DNA of 64,000 nt from Latrodectus hesperus (Eukaryota; Arthropoda; Arachnida; Araneae; Theridiidae). The notes below the pieces were generated by a model. That model made no database searches. It saw nothing but the letters and a program-made list of their open reading frames with translations, and was not told where the DNA came from. Positions 34,111 to 46,392 of the stretch are shown here, one piece after another (position 1 is the first letter of the stretch; each line of letters starts with the position of its first letter). Made by a program: the position numbers and the translations under genes. Location: the NCBI GenBank assembly GCA_037975125.1, contig CM075853.1, forward strand, positions 49,048,458 to 49,112,457. The letters run 5' to 3'.

Positions 34111-35370
34111 TAATTGATAAATAATATCTTATTACTTAAGATAAAAAATTACTACTTGTAAATGCTTAAATGATTTATTTGCGTAAATCAAGCAGCGAAA
34201 GTGAAAGAAAGATATTTTTTTCATCAAAATGAGAAACAAAAGTTGTTGAAAAATGCCTTTAATTTTTTATTTTTTAAAATTAATACAAGTATGAGAGAAT
34301 TTTATGTACTCTTAGATGAGAATGAATTAATTTAAAAAATAATTTTACATGCTCCTTCTAGCTAATCTAATTGCTGTTTAAAAATTAAACATAAAAATTA
34401 ACTAAAACATATTAATAAAATTAGCTGAAATTTTTTTTATAATCTTTAAATCGATGCTTTTAATTTGAATTTAAGACTTTTCGATTGCTTGGAACAAATA
34501 TCCTCGTATGAAAATTATGATTAAACTGGTTATATAAATGATAAAAAAATACCATAATCCTCTATAGATATAATTCATGCTAAATTCTTCAATATTTATT
34601 TTGCTTACTTATTATAATCATGTGTATTTATTTAAATACTTTAATTACACAAATTAAAATGATAAATAATAAGATTAAAAATTTAATGAGAATACAGAAA
34701 AATATTTCAAAAGTAACAAAAATTATTTATATTAACTTTAAAATATAAAATTGTATTGGTATAACTTAAAATTAAATTTTATATATAAAAAGGATGAGAA
34801 ACTCTTCACAAAAGCAAGATACAACCAAATGAATGAAATATAAATTTAATCATAAATATTTTTATAAAAAGCAAAAGGAAATTTAATATTTATTTTTAAA
34901 ATAAAATTTTTTCAGTGTACAATTATCAATTTTCAAGAGATAAATACATTTATAAATTAAACACACACAACTAAATAGATAATTTATTATATATATCTTT
35001 AAATCTGCATAAATGCTAAAATACTTGGTTTAGAAGAATTTGAATTAATATATTACTGTTAATTAATTAAACTTAAAACAAAACGAAATTTAATTTTTGC
35101 CAGATATATATATATTCGAATTAAGTAAAGCAATAACTTTAATTAATTATTTCAGAAAACTTAATTTTTATGAAATAAATATTTATTCAATATATATCCA
35201 TAAACTAATTTCATTTGTTGCAGCTGTAGAAGCATTTAAAATCTTCTATTTTGTTAATTGAAAAAAATTACTTCTTTAAAGCAATTATATGATATTGAAT
35301 AATGTGTTAACCGAAAGTTTAAAAAGATATTATTGTTATGCACGCAACTAATTCCCTCAGCATTACTCAC

Positions 35371-35800
35371 CAGTTGCCCTGGATGATCTGCAAAGTGATG
35401 TCTTCTCCTCCGGCTCTTGGTGTTCTTTCCACGATCCTCAGCAGGGTTTGATGACAAAATAAACCCCCGGAGAGTGATCCGATGACTTTCTCCCTTACCT
35501 CCAGACCACTTTCTTCAGAGACCTTGAACCCTCAGCGAGTAGTATTTTCATCATAAAATATTTCTCAGATTGCTTTTTTATTTAGTTCGCTTGCCTCTGG
35601 AGCTGTTGAACCTCGATGAGTACCTCTTGAAGGTCAAGGCGGTGATGTCTTTAGTTCCTTCACCTCCCTTTCTTGGTTTTCTTCTTATTTTGGAATTTCT
35701 CTCTTCTTTTTTTTAGTTTTTGTGTGTGCATGAATTTGGTGGAGAACTAACAAGAGATGACCTGGCACTTGGAGTCGATAAAATCAAAATGGATAGGCAA
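35371..35800 (-). other. Probable 5' untranslated first exon of the chitinase gene
   Basis: On the minus strand a GC-richer tract ends CCAGGGCAACTG|GTGAGTAATG at 35371, an excellent donor. It would join the acceptor CTACAG just before the chitinase ATG, removing a 1473-bp intron (33898-35370). The tract has no ATG frame that continues into the signal peptide, so it would be non-coding. Its 5' limit is unknown; the composition change near 35800 is used as a rough bound. No TATA box was clear. Confidence 0.55.
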
Positions 35801-36177
35801 CATTGACTTAAAAGGCGTGATCCACCTAGAATGAAAGTAGCACTGATCCATCTGTCAGAAATTTTGATGAATTTAAAGATAATTGTTAGGTAGTTAAATT
35901 AAAGTGTGTGTACAGATTATTGCGTAATTTAAATCTATTTTCTGTGCTATTAAACAAGAATACGTTTATCAAAGCCAGTAAAAATATGTGTGATAAGTTG
36001 AAATAAATTAATTTTTATTTGTGTATTCTAATTAGCTAAGAAAAAATGGTAACTAGCTTTCATTGTGCGTAAATTTCATAAAATCAAGTATTTAAAAAAT
36101 TTAATCAGTTAAAATATAAATTTTAAGTAGACTATTAATGTTGCCTGAGAATTTGATCCAGCTAACAGCCTGCATAA

Positions 36178-36284
<107 letters not shown>

Positions 36285-38144
36285 AAGAGACTTATTTCAC
36301 TTTTCCTAATTCCTCTAAATTGACATCATAGCAACAATATGTTGTTATTAGGTATCTTAGGCTCTTAGGTATCTATTGTTAACTGCACATTCAGAAAGAA
36401 AGGAAAGCATTTATTACTACATTTGAATGCTATTGACAATTACTCCCTGTTTACAAACATAAAGATAGCGGAGTATAATTCTCAAACAACGATTTTAATG
36501 ACATGCTTTCACAAATCAGAAATGTAGCATACCTTGTTGTTCGTGGTGAAATCGAAATTCTAATCTTTTCCTAGAAATAATTTCGTGTTTATGCTAAGTC
36601 ATCTAAAAATCTGTTTTGATTAATGAAAGCAGTTTTCATTAAACAAAGCTGGTTTCTCTCGCAGCATAATAGACAATCTTGCTGTTTTTTTTTATAAAAA
36701 TCTTCTTTTCCTATTTTAAAAGGGTGTTTGAACGTTAAATTGGATAAACTTACTTTTTACAAGCGTGGAGATTTGGAATCTTTCAAAGCTCCTCCCTAGA
36801 AAGGAATGCTCTTATCGAGAAAACACACAAAATATAGTGTCCATTGTTTTGCAATTACCAGTAAAAAATTTTTGAATCATCTGCTATAATGAGAATGCTC
36901 TAATCTTCTGACTTCGTCAAGATGAGCCTAATAGACAAATTGATAAGTTTTGAATCAGTAAGTCAGAGTTAGAGTTGTTTGTTCATTGTATATGCATTTT
37001 CTTCAGGAATGTAAATGCAACTCAAAGCATGACACAGATTTCGAGAGAGAGCACAGTGTTCTGAATCTGTGGGTGATTCTTAATCTCTGAGCAAAGGTTG
37101 ATGTTCTCCACTGAAATTCAGAAGTTGTAGTGAATTATGACAAGGATTAAAACTGTTATTGAACTAAAGTAATTCAAGCATACTGAAATTATATGGTTTT
37201 ATTGATTGTTCTTTGCTTTATGTTAAATTATGAATGAAAATAATTTTTGAGCTTTTGATTAAAATTATTCCGAAAATTCACCAGTTTTACAAATCTTGTA
37301 AATAGCAGCAAGCATTGCTATTTTTAAGTCTTTCAGAAGAGCATATTGTGGTTTTTTAGAAACCACAGTTGAAGGTTAAAAAAATCATCCAAAATGGAAA
37401 CTTTTTCTTAGAAAATTTTCGAAAATATTTTTCTTAGAAAAAATGTAATTCTGTGTGTGTGTGTTTTTTTTCCCACTAATTTGGTTTAGAATTGATTCCG
37501 CTTAAAACAATTGAATGAAGTTTTAATCTATTTAATAGCACTGAAAGAAAAGGAAATATTTTTCTCTAAGAAAGGAGAGAAAAATATTTAATTCACAATC
37601 ATACACATAAAAATAAGTTAGGTACAATATACGGTTATAGAAAATATTTTGCTTCACATACATGACAGACAGCATTTGTTTAAGCAGTTGTTATGCAAAA
37701 ATTTATGTTATTAAAAACGGATTTAAAGATTTTCTCCTGAAATATAAAATAAGGAATTAAGTAATTTAATAAATGCTATTTAAATATAGAAAGTCAATAA
37801 GTCTGAAAAACATCTCTGCGTGTCCAAAAAAAAAAAAAAAAAATTGGTGACATTATTTATTTGACAAAAGAGAGCTTTTATCAAATTTATCACTTTACAT
37901 GTGTGAAAATATTATAATAATATTATGTGTCACAGGTGAACATAAAATTTTCTCTTGGATTATTTTAACAAAGTTAAAATACAGATTTAAGTATTTAGAA
38001 AAAACATATTTAAAGTGAAGTTGTATATTATTTTTCTGCTACATATTCTTAAATATCATATCATATAACACTATTTTACATTTTTGTTTTTTACTTTATT
38101 AGAGCAGACACATGGTCTTTGAAGAGAATACTTTTATTCAAATA
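36285..38144. other. Intergenic, nothing recognised
   Basis: AT-rich DNA upstream of the chitinase; a short poly-A (17 A) lies near 37826. No coding frame or mobile element boundary was found. Confidence 0.45.
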
Positions 38145-38146
38145 TA

Positions 38147-39764
38147 CAGTTGACAAAATGTTTATTTGTAAACTTCAATTTTGGAATTTTATAGCAAAAT
38201 AAAATATGGTAACTATGTTAAAACTGCAGAAATATATTCTTGTGAGGTAAAATAATAATAAAATATCAACAGAAAAACAATCACATAAACTTCAGTTGAT
38301 TAATGAATAAAACTTTAAAAAAACTATACAAAAAGAGTATTTGTACTCTTACTTAGTGTGATAAATTTTAAATATAATTATAATTATTTTATAGAATTTA
38401 AATTCTTTGTATGCATTCCGTTAGCTTTTACAATTGCTCCAAGACGTCTTAGCATTGATTATATTAACTGTTTGGTGGTTTTTTGATCTATTTCTTCCCA
38501 AGTTTCCATGAGTGCTTCTTTCAAACTATTTTTACTTGTAATACTTTTTTTCAGACTTGAGCATCCAATAGCCTCCACAAATTTTCAATTGTATTTATAT
38601 CCGGGGATTATGGTGGAGTTTCAAGGCGTCTTGGGGCATTATAAAGTCACCATGTTTTAGTGTGTGATCGCAGTGTGTTTTGGATCTTTATCTTGTTGGA
38701 ATAAGAAAGTGTCTCCGATGCCCAGTTTTCTAGAACTGTCTAATAAGTTATGCCGCAACACATCAATGTAACCTAAAGCTGTCATTTTTGTGTCAATAAA
38801 GTGTAATTTTCCAACCCCGCCATGAGCTACACAGCCCCAAACCATCACATTTGCACCACCATGTTTCAGGGTCTGAAGTACATTTTTACTATCAAGGTCT
38901 GTTTTATTTTTTCGCCAGATTTTTCGGATACTAGGGTGTGAAGAAATTTCAAACTTACTCTCATCTGAAAAAATAACCTTTTTCCAGAAGTCCATCGGTT
39001 TGTCTTTGTATTTCATAGCAAATTCTAGACGCATCTTTCTATTAACTTCTGAGATCATTGGTTTGTCTCGGAGTTCTGCCCTTTAAATCAGCACTATGTA
39101 ACACATTTCTTATTGTTTGAGTGATCACTTTAATGTTAGAAGATGCGAGAAGGTCATTGCAATTTTTTGAGCAGAAATTTGTGGTTTTCTAAAAGCTGCT
39201 TTAAAAATGCTTCGTTTATTTCTTGAAGTTAATTTACTCGGGCCACTTGACCTGCGTTCATTTTCAAGGCATCCAGTATTTTTTTATTTTCTTACGATGT
39301 AACCAATAGTTGTAAAGGGTTACTTAAACATCTTTTGAATTTCGCGATACGATTTACTGCTTTTATTAAGATCAACAATATGAGTTCTCATGTCTTAAGA
39401 GACTTCTTTTGATTTCGTGGTCATTTCTAAAATTTTCTCTGCGAGTGACCTTCACTGTTAAAAAAAGATAACCTTCCATATTTAAAAAATACAAATTACC
39501 CCAAAAAATTAACTATTATGTGAAAAATTACATGAAATGATAGTAATGCTTACCGGAGATATAGGCGTACAAATATACTTTTTGCAAGAAATTTTCCAAG
39601 TTTGTATGGTTTAGATTTTATTTTCAATTATTTCAAAATATTTTTTTCCTTTACTTGGAAATAAACAACAAACTCAAGCTCACATGTCATAAGGAATAAA
39701 ATAGCTGATTTTATGTTTCTAAACTTTAAAAAAAGTAGTGTACAAATAATCATTTTGCCTACTG
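38147..39764 (-). mobile_element. Tc1-like transposon with IR/DR ends, inactive (1618 bp)
   Basis: Outer ends begin CAGTTGACAAAATG (38147) and, reversed, CAGTAGGCAAAATG (39764), continuing with TTATTTGTA in both. TA flanks lie at 38145-38146 and 39766-39767. Inner copies of a related motif (AAAAAGAGTATTTGTAC near 38331 and AAAAAGTATATTTGTACG reversed near 39585) give the two direct repeats per end known from IR/DR Tc1 elements such as Sleeping Beauty. A broken transposase lies between them on the minus strand. Confidence 0.88.
38400..39422 (-). pseudogene. Tc1-like transposase, decayed
   Basis: Minus-strand frames run in order. MTTKSKEVS and SKSYREIQKMFK form the N-terminal helix-turn-helix, ERRSSGPSKLTSRNKRS the linker, then a long open part 39058-38657 with VIFSDESKFE (first catalytic Asp), MVWGCVAHGGVGKLHFID and FLFQQDKDPKHTA (second Asp). 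SPDINTIENLW holds the final Glu near 38590. Several stops and frameshifts occur in the N-terminal third and after 38657. The DDE triad itself is still present. Confidence 0.9.
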
Positions 39765-39889
39765 TTATTCATTTAAAACTAAAAGTATTATCGTAGAGTT
39801 TGCGCTTAAGCCTTTTCATTATGTTTTATAAGGATACTCAACATTGATTGTTTAGTTATATCTATAATAAATTTAAAGAATATTTATTA

Positions 39890-40110
39890 CATGTATTCTC
39901 TAGCTGTTGTTGTTGCTTATCCCCGACTGCCGTGACAATACCATCGCACCAGCTCCTCTCTCACACCCAATGCACTGAAAAATATGAGATGAGGAGGCCT
40001 GAACCACTCGACATTTGGGACAGAGAGGGTAGACCTTGGTACCAGAGACGTGTTTTTTAGATTGTTAAGAGCCGTTTGGCTGCATCTGTTGTGTTTACCC
40101 ACTAGAGCTA
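39890..40110. repeat. Possible dispersed repeat, GC-richer block
   Basis: The block reads GTTGTTGTTGCTTATCCCCG, ACTGCCGTGACAATACCATC, GAGGCCTGAACCACTCGACA and TTGTGTTTACCCAC, in contrast to AT-rich flanks. It looks like a short interspersed or foldback-type repeat, but no second copy and no boundaries are visible here. Open frames on both strands through it are short and unconvincing. Confidence 0.4.
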
Positions 40111-42004
40111 AAAATTCTCTAGCTAAAAATGTTTATAAAACATTATTTGAAATTAAAAATTGTGTCATAGTTTTTTAGTGCATTGGGTTCCACTAAACTT
40201 CTCGAAAGGATCAAAGAAAAGAGATACTAAAAGCTTTATATATATATACATACTAAGAATGTTATAAATTACGGCGAGCTATTTTTGTGAGACGTCACCA
40301 GGAAAACTAATTCGTTTTAAAAAGCAGTAACCATATTCCCCCCCCACAACTCAATTTTACATTGAAACCAATATCACTGAACTAGATTTATTTTCCTGTT
40401 AAGATAAAGCCAGCATTTTATTGTGCAGAATCGATACATAACCTGATTTAAAGATAAAAAAATCAAAAAATATAAAGTGCTTATACGAGAAATTGAATCT
40501 TTTACAGAAATAAATTAAATTCGGATTAATCTTGCATTCCATGAATTTAGTTTTTATTAAATTGAAATTTCATGAACTTAATTTAAACTTGCATTTCAGT
40601 ATGTTGATTTTTTGGCTTTTTTGTATATGTACAATAAATTTATAGAAGAGGTGTTAGTTAGCGTTTGGAATGTAATTTTAATGACATGACTGGAAAACAT
40701 TCAGGTTTGCTTGGAAGTAAAGGAACAACAATTGTTAGAAATATAAACAATCTTTATAAAAATAACAATCCTTATAAAGGAGTTACAGGGTTTTTGGAAT
40801 TCAAGTAAGATCAAATGGAAAAAAATCATTGAACTTTCTACCGAATCAGCAACTAATGTAGTGAAATAGCTATTCTTTGTATAACTTTTAAAAAGAATAA
40901 TTTGGATTTAAACTCAGAAGAAAATGCGTTAATCAAAATATTTGCTGTACTCTTACACTTAAGTCAATGGAAATTATAATACTTTGGAATAAATGTATTA
41001 GACAAGTATAAATTTTTTAACACTTACAGTCAATTTATAAAAAGCTGCAGATAATTTAATTTAATCAAGAAAACTGTTTAACTGAAAATCAAGAGTAGTT
41101 ATAAAAAATATTAAGTTGTTAAGAAAGTAATTCGGCTTACAAAACAAAAATTACTTTCTTGTCAATTCAATCGAAAATCGCATCTAAAAAAGCCAGCCAA
41201 AAATCTTGCTTTACGTATTAGTGTGTATAGTTATTTTATTATGATCTTAAGTAAAAATTGTGCATGTGAATCAGTTAGAAAATTTTTAGATTGTTAAGAA
41301 TCTTTTAGCAACCTAACGTCTCTTGAATATCAATCGAAGGATACTATAAATTTTATTAAGTACAGAACAGTACACAAATTATGAAAAAGAAATTAAATTC
41401 GTTATTTTGTAATTCAATGTTGAGAGAAAAATCTTGAATTATTTCTTGATGGTAAATTTTTCTATTTGTCACAAATACCTCTTTACCCTGAACAGTTTAT
41501 AATTTAGTCTGAAAATCTTGTCTTCTTTTATAGCAATCAATTGATATTTATAGGACTGCCTAACTTACTTTAAATTATGCTCTAACATCCAATTGATAAT
41601 TTTATCAAGAATAAAATTTATCTCATGGCAAAGGCCACATAATCAGATGAAACGGTATTTCAGAATATTATATTTAATTGATAGATTGAGCAAATATATG
41701 TAAAACTATCTCATTTACATATAAATTATGTAAAACCCATGCATTATATCACATTGGCAAACCATTTTATAAAGAGTCAAGCCATATTAATATTCTATAA
41801 GATCTTGAAGACGTGCTTTACAAGAATTATACTATAAGTACATCTATAGGTGAAGTTCTTTAGATATAATTATTTTCTGTCTTCAGTGTGTAGTATCACA
41901 TAAGACAAACAAGAAACTGTGCACAGAAAAATTGCAAAAGCATACACGAACTTTTAAAAATTTTAAGCTTTGAATAGATATATATCTATTGTTGTCATGG
42001 CTTA
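40111..42004. other. Intergenic, nothing recognised
   Basis: AT-rich DNA with no coding or repeat signal that could be supported. Confidence 0.45.
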
Positions 42005-43830
42005 CCCTTTGGCTATCTAATAAAGACAGACAAGATCCATCAGACCGTTGACTTTAAGGAAGTCAAAGACAAGAAAGAGGAACGAATATATATGTCCAAT
42101 CTAGAAAGTCTAAAACAAGCCAGGATGTGCTCAGCACAAAACTTGATGAGCTTGACATTTTAAGCAAACTGCAAAGATCCTTTTGTCATCGAAAAATGAG
42201 AATCTCTTAATGTGACCACTTGCTAGGCTGGAATTAACCGTTAAAGAGGTTCTGTTACAATTGAGTGCAAACGAAAAGCCAAGCTTTTTGCCTATATACC
42301 AGGAATAGTTAGGAGAGACCCTCCACTCCTTCGAAAATTTAACATTGATATTATGAAAAGGTGAGAGTTGAAGGGGAAAAATTTTAGTGCCTGCAACCCT
42401 CTTTGGCCAAATTATCCGTTCTCTCGTTACTGTATATGTCAACTTGTGATGGTATCTTCTGAAAATGAACATCATGGGACTCTGTAATAAGTCTGAGTTT
42501 GAGAAGGATAGAAATACTTGTTTTGTCTCCAACTGTGATACCATTGTGGAAGTGTTGAAGAAAGGAGAGACCGTTCAAAAGGATCCAGAGTTCTCCAAAT
42601 TCGATTTCATGGAGAAAAACTTCAAGGCCATGATAAATTGAGATTAATTCACTTTTGAAGACTGATGAGGAATCAGGATTACTTAGGCTGATGGAAAAAT
42701 TATCACCCGGTTTCTCAATGTACATCACACTACCAGAGTGATCATCTAGTCTATTGCCGTCTATATAAATTTTTATGGCATTGTTAGAGATCTCATTTAT
42801 GATCTTCGAGACCAACCCCTTCAGATGAGCTGAGATCAAGTCCTCCTTGGTGATCGGGATAGAAAAGCCCAACTTTAAAAGAACTCTGGGGAATCTTTCT
42901 GAGGAACACTCAGACAAGATTTTAAGGAATGCGGCTCAAATTCTCCTAAGACAAATACAAAGGTTTAGCATAACTAAAAGGACTGTTTTTCTGAAGTTTT
43001 TAATTTGACCACCAATTATATAGGTAAAGGGGGTCTTATTATACTGACTATAGCTAGAAAGTTTGTTGAGACTTTTAATAAAGTTGGCATTTTTCTTCTA
43101 ATTTGAAGAGGTTGCAAATTAGCATGAGTAAGAAGTATTTTTCAAGAGCAACTATGTCTCAGTCCAGTTATGATTCCATCAACAATGATTCTCTTTAATT
43201 TGTCAAAGTTGGTGGCTGAGATGCAATAGTAGACAAGAAAACCATACTCCATGATGAGGCTGAGAAATATCATATATGTATTTCTCAGAGTGATGGCGTT
43301 GGCACCCCTGTCTTTGCCCGTAATATAGGAATATTTAAACTTTTTCACCTCTTTGAGACAATATGTTCGATGTATTTATTCCTTGTCCGTTCTGAATCTA
43401 AAATATATCCTAAATATTTAAGATACCTCTCATAAGCTAGGTCTTGATCATCCATCGTTAGATTTGATTGGTAATTGTATAACTTTTTGTTCATGGTCAA
43501 AAAGATAGCAATAGACTTAGCATGATTGAAACTGAGTTTAAATTCTGAAGCAAAATTTGACAGGGCACAAAAAGTGTTGTTAAGATTTCTCTCTACTTCA
43601 ATTAAATTAGTCCCAGAACACCAGAGAACAATGTCGTCAGCGAACAGGCCAATTTCTATACCAGTGGAAGTTAATTTCTCTATATCTGCTAAGCACAGGG
43701 AGAAGAGCATTGGGCTGAGAACCGGGCCCTGAGAGAATCCCTAACTAAGTTCAACATTGTTGGAAAAGGTTTTATTAAGTTTTACTTGAATGGATATGTG
43801 ATATACATATATCTGTATTAGTGGTTAAAG
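42005..43830 (-). mobile_element. 5'-truncated LINE with RT, RNase H and C-terminal Cys/His region, inactive
   Basis: From 43830 downwards the minus strand reads ISIQVKLNKTFSNNVELS, stop, then GFSQGPVLSPMLFSLCLAD and IGLFADDIVLWCSG, the FADD form of the RT catalytic box. The thumb continues (ERYLKYLGYILDSERTRNKY). At 42917-42384 an RNase H domain follows: KIYIDGNRLDDHSG, SELISIYHGLEVFLHE, LWILLNGLSFLQHF and VDIYSNERTDNLAKEG. One catalytic Asp has become Asn in ILLNGLS. After a frameshift, IKRFSFFDDKRIF and CLKCQAHQVLCAEHILAC form a zinc-finger-like end. Domain order (RT, RNase H, Cys/His) fits an I/Jockey-like arthropod LINE. No 5' half remains. Confidence 0.88.
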
Positions 43831-44069
43831 TGTAACAACATTTGATCTATGTTCTTTAAATAATTAGAGAAATATAACGAGGATTCATTTGCTGGGGTTT
43901 ATATTATCTTACATTTATCAAAAAATTCCAGCTTTGTTATCACTTTATTTTCGATTTAAAACTTTTTATTATTCTATTATACATTATTTAAATTAATTTC
44001 TTTTCTTAAGGATTATATATTCTGACAAAATGATTCATTTCTTTCATTAAGCTAAGTGAACAAAATTGT

Positions 44070-45060
44070 GAAAAAACTTAAAATACACCGAAGAGTCAAA
44101 GCATTATGGCACCTCCACTGTTTAAAATTGAGCCCACCTAGATATTGTGGTGGGGAACAAGTGATCCAATAGGAGCGATGGATTACCTGTCCTAATGAAT
44201 GGGAAATACCACTTGATTTTTAAGAAGGGGAACCATCATTCCTTTGATGACTACAGGCATGTTTCATGGGAAAGGTCACTACTCTAAGCGATTATGGCAG
44301 AAGGCAGTTTGTGATAATCAGAAATGAGTATTTCCGAAGTTGCACAGTTCTTCAAATATTCACATGCTGTCTTTTTGAGTACTTACTCCAAGTGAATAAA
44401 TGATGGTGAGACGCGAATAGCAAACTTCACAATATAGGATGTTCACTTATCATTAACGACACAGAATATCGGTAGCAGTCACTCCTCGTAAAATGAGATC
44501 AGAGACCGACTGTAATAAATACCTCAATCTCGAGTATTTAGAAACACTTTTATTTTGAATCACATTGAATTCGGTTGTCAAATAACACAAGTTCTGTCTC
44601 AGATATTATTTCACCAAGCAGAATAGCATCTGACTTCCTTCGTTAATAATGTATAGAGATTCAATATAGCAATACCTGCAACTTATCTCACCTTCATTAA
44701 CTTATTTAGCATAGGTACTCGTAAAAATAGCTCACAAATAGCTGACAAGGCTTGTAATTTTGGAGATACTCAATCTGAATTTTTGTGCCATCACAACTGC
44801 CTACTGAGAAATTCGCTTAGATAAACTATGTTTCCTATGACACATGCATGATCACTGGAACTATGCTTCTCACATTCTCCAGGAAAATTTATATGCCTTG
44901 CCCTCTGGATTTCGAGCATTGTGTGTCATCAAAAAGGAAACGATGTCAGTGTATGTAAATCAGATAAAAACAAATCAAAATAGGAATGTAACTCTAAAAA
45001 TTCTCTGTGGTTATGAGGCTATTCATTGTAACTCTTGTCATCCCTAATTCCATTGCTTTC
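44070..45060 (+). mobile_element. Degraded Tc1-like element (5' part)
   Basis: A Tc1-type 5' region (AAGAGTCAAAGCATTATGG, then GATATTGTGGTGGGG and AACAAGTGATCCAATAG) precedes a broken transposase N-terminus near 44325-44410 reading MSISEVAQFFKYSHA, STYSK, stop, INDGETRI. Further fragments follow with many lesions. No terminal inverted repeat pair was found, and the right limit is a guess from composition. Confidence 0.5.
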
Positions 45061-46390
45061 ACCAATCCTCGTCTTATTAAAAAAAGTACAAACACGTTCG
45101 CTATTTTAAACAAAAATAATAATTTAAGAATCCAAAAAAAATTATAATCGTCCTTTCTATAAAATATATTTTTATGCAGGAATGTATTAAAGACAAAAAA
45201 AAAAAAATTTGATGTCGAAATTGTATTTCTTCTGTTCCAAACAGTTTAGTATAGATGACAATTTTAAAAAGGAAAAATAACCACACTTCTCCCTTCTTGA
45301 AATGAACAGTTTTGAAAATAGCTTTACATCATTTTAATTAACTACATTACGTATTAGTGAAACTTTATAGTAAGTTCAAATCAACGATTATTACAGTTTA
45401 AGTTAATTATGAACATTATAATCAAAATTCAGAAATGAAAAATAATTTTAAGTTAACCAGAGACCTATATCCTCATACATGTTTCATTCTTTTCCTTGCA
45501 GATGTTCTATAAACCTCAGATAAAAATTTTCCTGACATAAAGAATAAAGATTTTACTATATAAATATAGTTGGTTTTTTTCCATCGCATTTGTAGATAAA
45601 AATTTTGAATGATTATATCTGTAATTCCTGTTCAATATCAACGGGAAATAAGGGATTTAAATGATTAAAAATGCTTAGCTATATATTTATTCCACAGACA
45701 AATTATAAATTCTATCTCTCTCAACTTTTTCAAAACTTGTCTTCACTTGGGATAAATTTAGGAAAAATTAGCTGTTTCTTTTATTTATTAAAATTATTAT
45801 TTCGTATTCGTAATATTTGTTCACGAAATTTATATTAGTGAAAAATGCTACAATACTCATTTTTTTTACTTGAACGATTCTTAGGAAAGATTCAAATCAA
45901 AATGTACCATAAAGTAAATTTAATTTATGTAATACAGCTCATTATATTTTAATTTTTAATCTTAAAATTGAGAAAAAATGTTCTTTAGAAATGTGTTAAA
46001 TATACCCATTTTTATTGCATTAAATTATTTAATTGGGTTTGAAAGTTATGTAAAATTAAACATTTGAAACAGACATTAAAATTAACACTTCACATTAATT
46101 TATCAAATGCCGATTTCGTCGCATGCAAAATTATCATAGCACATATCAAGTCAGCACATGTATAAAGTAACACCTCAATAACATCACTGCTAATAGAATC
46201 ATTCTGAAAATAACGTTTAATCTAACGTTCAAAATGTTTAATTTCAATTTCGAATTTAACATGAACTCAAAAGTTTATCAAATCTTAAAAGGAGCTAAAA
46301 TGTTAAAATTGCCTTACTTTTTAATGAAATTATTGAATTTAATCTTCTAAAAGTAAATAAATTATTTACATTATATTTACATACACAAAA
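45061..46390. other. Intergenic, nothing recognised
   Basis: AT-rich DNA, no coding or repeat signal. Confidence 0.45.
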
Positions 46391-46392
46391 TA

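Noticed and set aside
35254..35457. Small Arg-rich open frame on the minus strand at the proposed 5' exon
   Set aside because: It begins with TTG, not ATG, and is out of frame with the chitinase signal peptide; better read as untranslated exon plus intron.
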